Shown here piece after piece: positions 35,324 through 43,416 of a DNA stretch of 64,000 nt (its first letter is position 1; the number at the start of each line of letters is the position of its first letter). A program made the translations under genes and the position numbers. The notes beneath the pieces are model-generated. The model had not been told where the DNA came from. It made no database searches and saw only the letters and a list, made by a program, of their open reading frames with translations. The DNA is from Streptomyces griseoviridis (GTDB lineage Bacteria; Actinomycetota; Actinomycetes; Streptomycetales; Streptomycetaceae), in contig BMSM01000021.1 in assembly GCA_014649155.1 (NCBI GenBank), positions 52,914 to 116,913 of the forward strand, given 5' to 3'.

Positions 35324-36859
35324 TCAGCTGCCCACGCTCTGACCGTGGTGGAACACGTTGCCCGGGTCGTACGACGTCTTCACCCGCAGCAGTCTGGCGT
35401 AGTTGTCGCCGTAGTACGCCCGCTTCCAATCGGAGAGACGGGGGTCGGGGAAGTTGATGTACGCCTCCCCCGTCGACGCCGGTTCGATGATGCGCGATCC
35501 CCGGTCCACCCAGTCGACCATGGCGGCCTCGTCGTCCGCGGGCGGCGTCGCCGACGACGTCATCGCGGCGAAGCCGGTCATGAACTGGGCGGTGCGGTGC
35601 CAGTACGCGGTCTCGGTCCGGCTCGTCTCGTTCGCCCGGCCGCCGGTCGCGGTGAAGCTGAGCAGGCGGGTCTGCCCGGCGTACCGTTCCCGGTCGTAGA
35701 AGGCCAGTGCGTCCGCCAGGACCGATCCGGTCACCGGACGGTCGTAGATCCGGGTGCGTTCGCGCAGCACGCCGTTGCGGGGCAGTGCGGCGTCCGGGTT
35801 CTGGCCCACGAGGTGGCACTCACGGGTGGTCAGCTCTCCGCAGCCGTACACCCGGCGCATCACGTCGCCGTAGGAGAGTTCCGCGACCTCCTTGGTGACC
35901 GGCGCGGTGCCGGCCTCGGCGGCCATGGCGTTCAGCTCGTTCTCCAGTGCGCTCCGCTGCCCCCAGTAGGCCCCGCTGATCGTGATCGTCGGGATGTTCC
36001 CCGAGGCGGCGTCGGGCAGGACCACCAGCAGGGCGGAACCGAGGTCGTACGGGCCGGCGACGCTCCACTCCTGCCACGCCTCCAGCACCTCCTGGGCCTT
36101 GTCCCAGGGCCACTCGGTGTGGAAGAAGACCCCGCGCGGCTGCTCGATGGGGCGGACCTCGAAGTCCAGGACGATGCCGAAGTTGCCGCCGCCGCCACCG
36201 CGCAGCGCCCAGAACAGCTCCGGCCGCTCGGTGGCCGAAGCGGTGACCAGCCGACCGTCGGCGAGCATGACCTTGGCCGACACGAGCCGGTCGGACGCGG
36301 TGCCGTACTTGCGTGTCTGGTGTCCGACACCGCCGCCGGAGACGAACCCGCCGGGGCACACCGTCGGGCAGGTCCCGGTCACGATCTGACGGTCGTACGG
36401 TTCCAGTGCGGTGAGCGCGTCGATGGCCTTCACGGCGGGGCCGACGTGGACGCTCCGGCTCCCGACGCCGACGTGGTCGAAGGCCGACAGGTCGATGACC
36501 AGGCCCTCGCCCGTCGACCAGCCGGCGAGGTTGTGACCGCCGCTGCGGGTACGTACTTCCACTCCGTGCTGCTGTGCGAACAGCAGGCACGTGCGGACGT
36601 CCGCCACGGTCCGGCAGTAGGCGACGCCCGCGGGATTCACGGCGCTGAACTCGCCGAGGTAGACGGTCTTGGCGTTCTGGTAATTGCCGTCGGACGGGCG
36701 TACCAGCTCCCCGTCGAGCGCATTCTCCAGGGCATCCCAGTCATTCGGAGCCGTGGTGCCCGAAACAGCGCCGGCGAAAGCCGCTGACGATATGGCTCCG
36801 GTCGTGGCGGCTGCGGCCAGTCCGCTTGCGACCCTGAGAAGAGTTCTCCTGCTCGGCAT
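35324..36859 (-). CDS. Tat-exported FAD-linked oxidase of the BBE family
   Basis: 511 residues. The start ATG at 36859 yields MPSRRTLLRVASGLAAAATTG, a twin-arginine signal peptide. The FAD domain has the RSGGHNLAGWS motif, whose His normally binds FAD, and GTCPTVCPGGFVSGGGVGH with the Cys that gives bicovalent flavin attachment in berberine-bridge-like enzymes; the C-terminal end has the YYGDNYARLLRVKTSYDPGNVF BBE motif. It likely oxidises an alcohol, sugar or phenolic carbon on the outer side of the membrane. As first gene of the operon with rifN and the mutase-like gene, it may tailor the ansamycin after export (inference). A promoter-like TACGGT lies 25 bases from the AGGGG repeat. Confidence 0.88.
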   Translation of the reverse strand: MPSRRTLLRVASGLAAAATTGAISSAAFAGAVSGTTAPNDWDALENALDGELVRPSDGNYQNAKTVYLGEFSAVNPAGVAYCRTVADVRTCLLFAQQHGVEVRTRSGGHNLAGWSTGEGLVIDLSAFDHVGVGSRSVHVGPAVKAIDALTALEPYDRQIVTGTCPTVCPGGFVSGGGVGHQTRKYGTASDRLVSAKVMLADGRLVTASATERPELFWALRGGGGGNFGIVLDFEVRPIEQPRGVFFHTEWPWDKAQEVLEAWQEWSVAGPYDLGSALLVVLPDAASGNIPTITISGAYWGQRSALENELNAMAAEAGTAPVTKEVAELSYGDVMRRVYGCGELTTRECHLVGQNPDAALPRNGVLRERTRIYDRPVTGSVLADALAFYDRERYAGQTRLLSFTATGGRANETSRTETAYWHRTAQFMTGFAAMTSSATPPADDEAAMVDWVDRGSRIIEPASTGEAYINFPDPRLSDWKRAYYGDNYARLLRVKTSYDPGNVFHHGQSVGS

Positions 36860-36917
36860 ACTATCCGTCCCTTCGGTAACCCCCCGAACCGTAAGGAGCG
36901 CGAAGCAGGGAAAGGAA

Positions 36918-36933
36918 CCCCTATAAACCCCCT
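36918..36933 (-). promoter_or_regulatory. Cluster operator 1: paired AGGGG motif before the BBE/rifN operon
   Basis: On the minus strand the sequence is AGGGGGTTTATAGGGG, two AGGGG elements 11 bp apart, pointing toward the BBE gene. A TACGGT hexamer lies 25 bases farther in that direction. The same motif occurs at 40742-40758, 43281-43297 and 60002-60018. Confidence 0.65.
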
Positions 36934-37017
36934 CAAGTGGCTTACCGATCGAAGCTTGCCGACTGCTCGGATACATGCGACGTTAGCCGCGGTGTGACGA
37001 TTCCCGGAAGGACGCGC

Positions 37018-37791
37018 ATGACTCTCTCTGCCATCGAAGCGAACGAATGGATACGCCGTTACCATCCCTCACCGGAAAGCCGGGCAGGTCTTGTCTGCTT
37101 CCCGCATGCCGGCGGCTCCGCTCCCTATTTCTCCCCGGTGTCCACCGCCCTCGCTCCGTCGTACGAGGTCACGGCCGTCCAGTACCCGGGCCGCCAGGAG
37201 CGCCGGCACACGCCCTGCATCGACGACATCGGCGAACTGGCCCGCCGCTCCCACGCCGCGCTGACGCGGGCCGGCGTCGTCGGGTCCGGGAGGCCGGTGG
37301 CCCTCTTCGGGCACAGCATGGGCGCCGTGGTGGCCTTCGAGGTGGCCCGGCTGATGGAACGGGAGGGGGGCGCCGGGCCGGTGGTGCTGTTCGCGTCCGG
37401 ACGCCGTGCCCCGAGCCGCTTCCGGGAGGATCACGTCCATCTCCGCGACGACGCCGGCATCATCGAGGACATCCGCGCGCTGGGCGGCACCGACTCCCGC
37501 ATCCTCCAGGACCGGGAACTGCTCGACCTGATCCTGCCCACCCTGCGCAGCGACTACCGCGCCGTCGAGCGGTACCGGCGGGGCACGGACGTCCGGATCG
37601 GTGCGCCGGTCACCGTCCTCGTCGGGGACAGCGATCCGCACACCACCCGTCAGGAGGCGCTCGCCTGGGGCGACCACACCTCGGGCGGCTGCGAGGTGCA
37701 CACCTTCCCCGGCGGTCACTTCTACCTGGAGGACCAGCAGGCGGCGGTCCTGCGGACCATCACCGAGAACCTGGAACGCCTGCTGCCCTGA
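37018..37791 (+). CDS. Type II thioesterase (RifR-like)
   Basis: 257 residues, alpha/beta hydrolase of the external thioesterase type. Catalytic Ser in FGHSMGAVVAFEVA, acidic residue in VLVGDSDPHT, and His in FPGGHFYL; the CFPHAGGSAPYF opening is characteristic. It removes stalled or wrong acyl groups from PKS carrier proteins, as RifR does for rifamycin. ATG 37018 is chosen because it follows GGAAGGA and matches the family start. Divergent from the BBE gene, ending at a strong terminator. Confidence 0.93.
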   Translation: MTLSAIEANEWIRRYHPSPESRAGLVCFPHAGGSAPYFSPVSTALAPSYEVTAVQYPGRQERRHTPCIDDIGELARRSHAALTRAGVVGSGRPVALFGHSMGAVVAFEVARLMEREGGAGPVVLFASGRRAPSRFREDHVHLRDDAGIIEDIRALGGTDSRILQDRELLDLILPTLRSDYRAVERYRRGTDVRIGAPVTVLVGDSDPHTTRQEALAWGDHTSGGCEVHTFPGGHFYLEDQQAAVLRTITENLERLLP

Positions 37792-37814
37792 CGGGCCGGG
37801 CGGCGGACGGACGG

Positions 37815-37849
37815 CGGCGGAGGCCGGGACGGTGTCCCGGCCTCCGCCG
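37815..37849. terminator. Bidirectional terminator between thioesterase and MFS genes
   Basis: CGGCGGAGGCCGGGAC, loop GGT, then its exact reverse complement: a 16-bp perfect stem in the gap between convergent genes. Confidence 0.9.
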
Positions 37850-37896
37850 TGTGCGACCGGTGCGGCCGGATGCGGGCCGCGGGCCGGCGGGGCCGG

Positions 37897-39372
37897 TCAG
37901 CCGGTGACGAGGTCCGACTCGGAGGCGTCCGTCGGACCGCCGGCCGGCTGCCCGCGCTCCGGCTCCTTCTTCGCGAGCATGACGGCCCCGATGACCAGGG
38001 CCAGCAGCACGAACCCGGCGGCGAGCAGGAAGGCCGCGTGATAGCCACCGAGCAGCGCGTCCGGCTCGGCCTTGCCCGCGGCCGTGAGGTCGTCCGTGCG
38101 GGAGCTGACCACCGCGCTGAGCACCGCGAGGCCGATGGCGCCGCCGACCTGCTGGGTGGTGTTGAACAGGCCGGAGGCGATGCCCGACTCCTCGGGCGTG
38201 ACGGAGGACATGCCGAGCCCCATCATCGCCGGGGCGGCCAGACCGAAGCCGGCGCCCATGAAGAGGCTGGCGGGCAGGAAGTCCACCACGTAGGTGCCGT
38301 CGACCCGGGCGAACGAGAGCATCACGAAGGCCGCGATGATGAGGACCAGGCCCGTGAACAGCATCGGGCGCTGCCCGAACTTGGTGATCAGCCGGGCGGA
38401 CAGCCCCAGGGAGATACCCGCGATCACGACCGCGATCGGCACGAATCCGAGGCCCGCCTCCAGGGAGCTGTAGCCGAGCACGCGCTGGACGTACAGGGTG
38501 CCGAAGAAGAGCAGACCGAACATGCCCGCGATCATCATGAACTGCACGATGTTCGCCGCGGTCAGGCTGCGGGAGCGGAAGATGCCCAGCGGCAGCAGCG
38601 GCTGCGCGGCGGTGGCCTGGCGCACGACGAAGCCGACGAGCAGCAGGATCGACAGCAGGCCGAGGAGCAGCGTCTGGGCCGAGCCCCAGCCGGCCTGTTC
38701 GGCGTCGACGATCGTGTAGACCAGCAGTGTCATGCCCGCGGTGACCAGCACGGCGCCGAGGAAGTCGGTCCCCTTGCTCAGCCCCTGGCCCCGGTCGCGC
38801 TCGATCCGGCCGAGACCGACCAGGATGAGGACGGCACCGATCGGGGCGTTGATGAAGAAGATCCAGTGCCAGCTCAGCGTGTCGGTGAGCACACCGCCGA
38901 GCAGCGGTCCGACCGCGCCGCCGCCCGCCGAGGCGAAGCTGTAGGCGCCGATGGCCTGCGCCACCTTGCGCGGCTCGGAGAAGGTGGTCGCGACCATGCC
39001 GAGAATGCAGGCGGAGGCGACCGCGCCGCCGATGCCCTGGATGAACCGGAACAGGATCATCGTCGCCTCGCTGGACGCGAACCCGCACAGCAGCGAGGCG
39101 AGGCTGAACAGCCCGACACCCGTGAGGAAAACGACCTTACGGCCGATCAGGTCACCGAGTCGTCCCGCCAGGAGAAGCAGGCCGCCGAACGGAATGACAT
39201 AGGCGTTGACGACCCAGACCAGATTCTCCGAGGAAAAGCCGATCCCCCGCTGTACCGCCGGAAGTGCCACGTTCACGATGTTCTGATCGAGCACGATCAT
39301 CAACTGGCCGAGGCACAGAACGCTGATCGTCAGCCACGGCGATTTACTCTTTTGCAGGGCGGGCTGGCCCAT
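37897..39372 (-). CDS. MFS exporter, DHA2 14-helix family (RifP-like)
   Basis: 491 residues with about 14 membrane helices. DHA2 signatures include LDQNIVNVALPAVQRGIG in helix 1, WVVNAYVIPFGGLLLLAGRLGDLIGRK (motif A region) and GPLLGGVLTDTLSWHWIFFINAPIG (antiporter motif C region). It likely uses the proton gradient to export the ansamycin and give self-resistance; the rifamycin cluster has a comparable exporter. It is downstream of the aminoDAHP synthase gene on the same strand with a 110-base gap. Confidence 0.93.
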   Translation of the reverse strand: MGQPALQKSKSPWLTISVLCLGQLMIVLDQNIVNVALPAVQRGIGFSSENLVWVVNAYVIPFGGLLLLAGRLGDLIGRKVVFLTGVGLFSLASLLCGFASSEATMILFRFIQGIGGAVASACILGMVATTFSEPRKVAQAIGAYSFASAGGGAVGPLLGGVLTDTLSWHWIFFINAPIGAVLILVGLGRIERDRGQGLSKGTDFLGAVLVTAGMTLLVYTIVDAEQAGWGSAQTLLLGLLSILLLVGFVVRQATAAQPLLPLGIFRSRSLTAANIVQFMMIAGMFGLLFFGTLYVQRVLGYSSLEAGLGFVPIAVVIAGISLGLSARLITKFGQRPMLFTGLVLIIAAFVMLSFARVDGTYVVDFLPASLFMGAGFGLAAPAMMGLGMSSVTPEESGIASGLFNTTQQVGGAIGLAVLSAVVSSRTDDLTAAGKAEPDALLGGYHAAFLLAAGFVLLALVIGAVMLAKKEPERGQPAGGPTDASESDLVTG

Positions 39373-39482
39373 CTCCGGTCGCCTCCATTAGTGCACCGTT
39401 TGTTACAGCAGCCATGATGCGTGCCCGTGGCGGGGAACGGAAGAAGGCACTTCTTTGTGCCACAGACACATCGGTGTGCCTT

Positions 39483-40715
39483 TCACGTCCGGCCCTTCGA
39501 CAGCGCCGCCACGCGGTGGGCCACTTCCATCGCCTGGTCGGCGTTGAGCCGGGGATCGCAGAGACTCTCGTAGCGTCCGGTGAGGCCATGGGCAGTGATA
39601 CCCCGGGTACCGCCGAGGCACTCGGTCACGTCGTCCCCGGTGAGTTCCAGGTGCACCCCGCCCGGGTGGGTGCCGAGCGCGTGGTGCACCGCGAAGAAGC
39701 CCTCGATCTCGTCGGCGATGTCGTCCAGGTGCCGGGTCTTGTAGCCGATCGCCGACTCACGGGTGTTGCCGTGCATGGGATCGCACTGCCAGACGACCTG
39801 GCGGCCGGTCGCGGCGACCCGTTCGACGAGGGGCGGGAGCACGTCCCGGACCCGGGTGCTGCCCATCCGGCTGATCAGGGTGAGCCGTCCGGGTTCGCCG
39901 TCCGGGTCGAGCCGCTCGACGTACTCGGCGACCTGGTCGGGCCGGGTACCCGGGCCGATCTTCACGCCCACCGGATTGGCGAGCAGCGCGGCGAACGCGA
40001 GGTGCGCGCCGTCGGGCCGGCGGGTGCGCTCGCCGATCCACAGGAAGTGCGCCGAGCCCGCGTACGGCCGGCCGGGCTCGTCCGGGTCCGTCACCAGCAG
40101 GGCGCGCTCATAGTCGAGGAGCAGGGCCTCGTGGCTCGTGTAGATGTCGGCGGGGTGCCCCGAGCGCAGCATGCCGAGGGTGGCGCGGGCGTTGCGGTAG
40201 CCCTCGATCATCCGCACGGGGTCGGGGACGCGCGACCCCGCGTCGGGGGCCGCCGCGTTGACGATGTCGCCGCGGTAGACGGGCAGCCCCAGACCGTCGA
40301 CGGGCCGGGAACGCGGCTTGGCGTACTGACCGGCCAGCCGGCCGACCGTGATCACGGGCAGCCCCGCCTCGTCCGCCAGGACCGCGGCCATCCGCCCCAG
40401 GGTGGCGACGGTGCCCCGGACGTGTTCCGGGGTGTTCCCGGCGAAGGTCTCGGCGCAGTCCCCTCCCTGGAGCAGGAAGGCCTCGCCCCGGGCGACCTGC
40501 GCCAGGTCCCCGCGCAGCCTCCGGACCTGGTCCGGAGTGACGAGCGGGGGCAGCGTCGCCAGGAACGCGGAGACCGAGCGCACCTGCTCCGGGTCGGGCC
40601 ACGGGGGCTGCTGCGCGGCCGGCCTGCCCAGGGCCTCGGAAATCCGGTCACGCATTTCTCGGGAAAGGCCGGATTGTTCCTCGGCCGCATTGTCCGTCTG
40701 AACAGTCGGATGCAT
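39483..40715 (-). CDS. rifH: 3-deoxy-7-amino-heptulosonate phosphate synthase (RifH-like, class II DAHP synthase fold)
   Basis: 410 residues from ATG 40715. Class II DAHP synthase motifs are FLLQGGDCAETF, RIPD-like PVYRGDIVN, FLWIGERTR, VGVKIGPGT and WQCDPMHGNT. In the AHBA pathway RifH condenses iminoerythrose 4-phosphate with PEP to aminoDAHP. The placement with rifG, rifJ, rifK and rifN homologues makes the amino version far more likely than primary-metabolic DAHP synthase. The start is uncertain: neither 40715 nor the in-frame ATG 40655 (MRDRISEALG) has a strong ribosome site, and the operator sits only about 18-43 bases upstream of the first. Confidence 0.9.
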   Translation of the reverse strand: MHPTVQTDNAAEEQSGLSREMRDRISEALGRPAAQQPPWPDPEQVRSVSAFLATLPPLVTPDQVRRLRGDLAQVARGEAFLLQGGDCAETFAGNTPEHVRGTVATLGRMAAVLADEAGLPVITVGRLAGQYAKPRSRPVDGLGLPVYRGDIVNAAAPDAGSRVPDPVRMIEGYRNARATLGMLRSGHPADIYTSHEALLLDYERALLVTDPDEPGRPYAGSAHFLWIGERTRRPDGAHLAFAALLANPVGVKIGPGTRPDQVAEYVERLDPDGEPGRLTLISRMGSTRVRDVLPPLVERVAATGRQVVWQCDPMHGNTRESAIGYKTRHLDDIADEIEGFFAVHHALGTHPGGVHLELTGDDVTECLGGTRGITAHGLTGRYESLCDPRLNADQAMEVAHRVAALSKGRT

Positions 40716-40732
40716 AGGGTCATTGAAACGGC

Positions 40733-40758
40733 AGGGGCGAACCCCTAGCAGTACCCCT
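40733..40758 (-). promoter_or_regulatory. Cluster operator 2: AGGGG repeats before the aminoDAHP synthase gene
   Basis: On the minus strand TTAGGGGTACTGCTAGGGGTT gives two AGGGG elements 12 bp apart pointing toward the aminoDAHP synthase. A third element in inverted orientation (plus strand AGGGG at 40733-40737) forms the palindrome AGGGGCGAACCCCT with the nearer one. The region is a divergent promoter shared with the gene at 40881. Confidence 0.6.
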
Positions 40759-40880
40759 AACCACTCCCTCACTTTCTCCGGTACGGCTCCGGGGGCCTTC
40801 GTCAATTGCCCTCCGGTCACCGTGATCCCTAGGATCGGCGACGTCCAGGACCGGCCCCGCGAAGATCGAGGTGGATCGTT

Positions 40881-41660
40881 TTGGCGCGTCAATGGCTGTT
40901 CGTGCGCCTGTATGGCGCCGCAGGGGCGGCCACGTCCCTGCCCCCCGTACTGCCGCGCCTGGCGCGGTACCTCCGGTCGGCCGACCCCGGAGCCTGTTTC
41001 TTCTTCTCCCGCGCCGACGGCCCGGCGGGCCCGGCGGTCGACGCCTGGGTGGACTGCGACCCCCGGGCCCGTCCGGAGGTGGTGGAGTTGCTGCGCGCGC
41101 GGACCGGACCGCCGTGGCGGCTCGCCGTGCGGCAGGACGTCCGGCGCACCGCCGACCAGGCGCATGAGAGCGGCCGGGACGTGACGGACGAACTCGCGGC
41201 GGTGTCCACCGCGTTCGCCCTGGCGGTGCTGCCGGAGGGCGCGCCGGACCCGGAGGAGGCGTTCCGGCTGGGCGTGACCCACCTGCGGGACCTCGTCGGG
41301 CTGCTCCCCGAGGACGCCGGGCCGGGGTTCCTCTTCCAGTGCTGGCAGCTCTGGAGCGCGGCACTCCCGCCGAGGCGGCGGGAGGAACTGGCCGTGGAGG
41401 CGGACGTGCGGGCGGCCACGGTGCCGCACCCTCGGTCGGAAGCCCGGCATGCCTACCTGGAGGGCACGCGGCAGGTCCTGCGGCGGGGTCCGGCCGGCGG
41501 CCTGCCGGAGCCGTACCTGCTCCTGCACCACGCGGGCGCCACGCACGACCGGCTCGGCATACCTCCCGCCTGGGGTGCCGCGGCGGCGCTCACCGTACGC
41601 AACGAGCTGACCGAACGGCCCGCACGGCTGCCGGCCACCGCGTCCGGGGGCCGGATATGA
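40881..41660 (+). CDS. Lantibiotic-dehydratase C-terminal-like (thiopeptide-type) protein of unknown role
   Basis: 259 residues starting with TTG after GAGGTGG. It opens MARQWLFVRLYGAAGA and later has ACFFFSRADGP, then LLLHHAGATHDRLGIPP, arranged like the stand-alone 'thiopeptide-type bacteriocin biosynthesis' (Lant_dehydr_C, glutamate-elimination) domains, though the normal H-L-R-L-R strand reads AVDAWVDCD and the YxxExxRYGG motif is absent. It is not the ansamycin amide synthase: no NAT Cys motif is present. The next gene, aminoDHQ synthase, starts inside its stop codon, so the product is tied to AHBA or macrolactam formation. Function unknown; the family call is tentative. Confidence 0.55.
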   Translation: MARQWLFVRLYGAAGAATSLPPVLPRLARYLRSADPGACFFFSRADGPAGPAVDAWVDCDPRARPEVVELLRARTGPPWRLAVRQDVRRTADQAHESGRDVTDELAAVSTAFALAVLPEGAPDPEEAFRLGVTHLRDLVGLLPEDAGPGFLFQCWQLWSAALPPRRREELAVEADVRAATVPHPRSEARHAYLEGTRQVLRRGPAGGLPEPYLLLHHAGATHDRLGIPPAWGAAAALTVRNELTERPARLPATASGGRI

Positions 41661-42694
41661 GCGCCCCGGCGACGCGCGAGGCGGGCTCCCGTGTCCGGGT
41701 GGAGTTGCGGGAGCGCTCCTACGACGTGCACATCGGCGCCGGCACCCGGCACCTGCTGGCCGAGTGCGTGGCCGGAGTCGGCGCCTCGCGTGCCGTGGTC
41801 GTCTCCGCGCGCCCGGCTGAGTGGGTGCCGGACCCGGGGGTGCCCCACCGTGTGATCGAGGCGCGGGACGGGGAGCAGAGCAAGACGCTGGAGACCGTGG
41901 GGAACCTGTGCCGCCAGTTCGCCGACGCCGGGCTCAGCCGGGGCGACGTGGTCGTCTCCTGCGGCGGCGGGACCACCACCGACACCGTCGGCCTGGCCGC
42001 CGCGCTCTACCACCGGGGTGTTCCGGTCATCCATCTGCCGACCTCGCTGCTCGCCCAGGTGGACGCCAGCACCGGGGGCAAGACGGCCGTCAACCTGCCC
42101 GAGGGGAAGAACCTCGTCGGCGCGTACTGGCAGCCCAGCGCCGTCCTGTGCGACACCGACTACCTGCGCACCCTGCCCGAGCGGGAGTGGCTCAACGGCT
42201 ACGGCGAGATCGCCCGCTGCCACTTCATCGGCGCCGGCGACCTGCGTCGGCTCTCCACGGTCGAGCAGATCACGGCGAGCGTGCGGCGCAAGGCGGAGAT
42301 CGTCTCCTGCGACGAACGGGACACCGGCCTGCGGCACTTGCTCAACTACGGCCACACGCTCGGGCACGCCCTCGAAGTGGAGACGGGCTTCCGGCTGCGG
42401 CACGGTGAGGCGGTGGCCGTCGGCACGGTGTTCGCGGGCCGGCTCGCCGGGGCGCTCGGCCGCATCGGCCCGGAGCGGATCGAGGACCACCTCGCCGTCG
42501 TACGGCACTACGGGCTGCCCTGGCGGCTGCCCGCGGGCGTCGACGACGAGGCGCTGGTCCGCCTGATGAAGCTGGACAAGAAGGCGCTCGGGGGCCTGGC
42601 CTTCGTCCTCGACGGGCCGGCCGGCGCGGAGCTGGTCCCCGGCGTTCCGGAGGCCGTGGTGAAGGAGTGCCTGGCGGGGATGGACCGCGACTGA
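41657..42694 (+). CDS. rifG: Aminodehydroquinate synthase (RifG-like)
   Basis: 345 residues, dehydroquinate-synthase fold. NAD-binding VVSCGGGTTTDTVGLAAALYHRGV, LPTSLLAQVDASTGGKTAVNL, metal and substrate part LLNYGHTLGHALE and RHGEAVAVG are visible. Primary DHQ synthases read DLAGF and GMAEVIK where this protein has DTVGL and GYGEIAR; these differences fit the aminoDHQ branch. It cyclises aminoDAHP to 5-amino-5-deoxy-3-dehydroquinate. Start ATG overlaps the preceding gene (ATGA). Confidence 0.93.
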   Translation: MSAPATREAGSRVRVELRERSYDVHIGAGTRHLLAECVAGVGASRAVVVSARPAEWVPDPGVPHRVIEARDGEQSKTLETVGNLCRQFADAGLSRGDVVVSCGGGTTTDTVGLAAALYHRGVPVIHLPTSLLAQVDASTGGKTAVNLPEGKNLVGAYWQPSAVLCDTDYLRTLPEREWLNGYGEIARCHFIGAGDLRRLSTVEQITASVRRKAEIVSCDERDTGLRHLLNYGHTLGHALEVETGFRLRHGEAVAVGTVFAGRLAGALGRIGPERIEDHLAVVRHYGLPWRLPAGVDDEALVRLMKLDKKALGGLAFVLDGPAGAELVPGVPEAVVKECLAGMDRD

Positions 42695-42707
42695 GACGGG
42701 GCCCGGG

Positions 42708-42750
42708 GGCGGCCGGGTGCCGGGGCGTGACGCCCCGGCACCCGGCCGCC
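42708..42750. terminator. Strong bidirectional terminator
   Basis: A perfect 20-bp stem (42708-42727 with 42731-42750) and a TGA loop, with core GGCCGGGTGCCGGGGCG, fills the gap between convergent rifG- and rifJ-like genes. Confidence 0.92.
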
Positions 42751-42758
42751 CTCGGGCG

Positions 42759-43193
42759 TCACTCGGGGACGAGGTGCAGCAGTGCCTTCGCCGCCAGGCG
42801 GTACCCGTACGCCCCGAGACCGACCACGACTCCCCCGGCGAGCGGTGCGATGACCGACTCGTGCCGGAACGACTCGCGCGCCCAGACGTTGGAGAGGTGC
42901 ACCTCGATCCAGGGGCGTGGGTAGGCGGCCAACGCGTCGCGCAGGCTCCAGCCGGCGATCATCAGGGCGCCCGGGTTGACGATCGCGCCGACGGTGTCGG
43001 GGTGGTCGTTGACCGCCCGGACGAGGGTGCCCTCCGAGTCGTCCTGGACGCTGGAGACCGTCCAGCCCCGGTCCGCGACCTCCTCCGCCACGGCCTTCTC
43101 GATGTCGGCCAGAGTGTCGGTCCCGTAGATCTCCGGCTCACGGCGGCCGAGGATGCCGAGATTGGGGCCGTTGAGCAGCAGCAGCCGGCTCAT
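42759..43193 (-). CDS. rifJ: Aminodehydroquinate dehydratase (RifJ-like, type II DHQase fold)
   Basis: 144 residues. LLLNGPNLGILGRREPEIYG carries the catalytic Arg and Tyr, and EVHLSN the catalytic His. The substrate loop NPGA-THTS of ordinary type II enzymes reads NPGALMIAGWSLRDAL, and SNVHAREE reads SNVWARES, so two His residues of primary-metabolic enzymes are missing; this suits dehydration of aminoDHQ to aminodehydroshikimate (inference). Divergent from AHBA synthase across the operator region. Confidence 0.93.
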   Translation of the reverse strand: MSRLLLLNGPNLGILGRREPEIYGTDTLADIEKAVAEEVADRGWTVSSVQDDSEGTLVRAVNDHPDTVGAIVNPGALMIAGWSLRDALAAYPRPWIEVHLSNVWARESFRHESVIAPLAGGVVVGLGAYGYRLAAKALLHLVPE

Positions 43194-43280
43194 GACACCA
43201 CCTTTTCAATCGACGATGCTCACCCCATTTCTAGCCCCAGATATACCGGGCGCGAAACCGTGGAAAAACGGACTGGACAC

Positions 43281-43297
43281 AGGGGGGTTGTAGGGGG
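43281..43297 (+). promoter_or_regulatory. Cluster operator 3: paired AGGGG motif before AHBA synthase
   Basis: AGGGGGGTTGTAGGGGG, two AGGGG elements 11 bp apart on the plus strand, pointing toward AHBA synthase. A TATTTT hexamer lies 24 bases downstream at 43321, a plausible -10, and the start codon is about 90 bases beyond. Confidence 0.7.
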
Positions 43298-43416
43298 TGG
43301 GCCACCGAGTTCACGTCAGGTATTTTCGACAAGCGCGCGGTCGACCACTCCCGCCGCTTCCCGAGAGGCATATCCCTCCGTCGAAGAACTTCTCCAGTGA
43401 GTAAAGGACAGGGACC

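Noticed and set aside
40881..41660. Arylamine N-acetyltransferase-type amide synthase (RifF) next to the AHBA genes
   Set aside because: Position is suggestive, but the sequence lacks the NAT Cys/His/Asp motifs and instead resembles thiopeptide-type domains. The amide synthase is probably beyond 64 kb.
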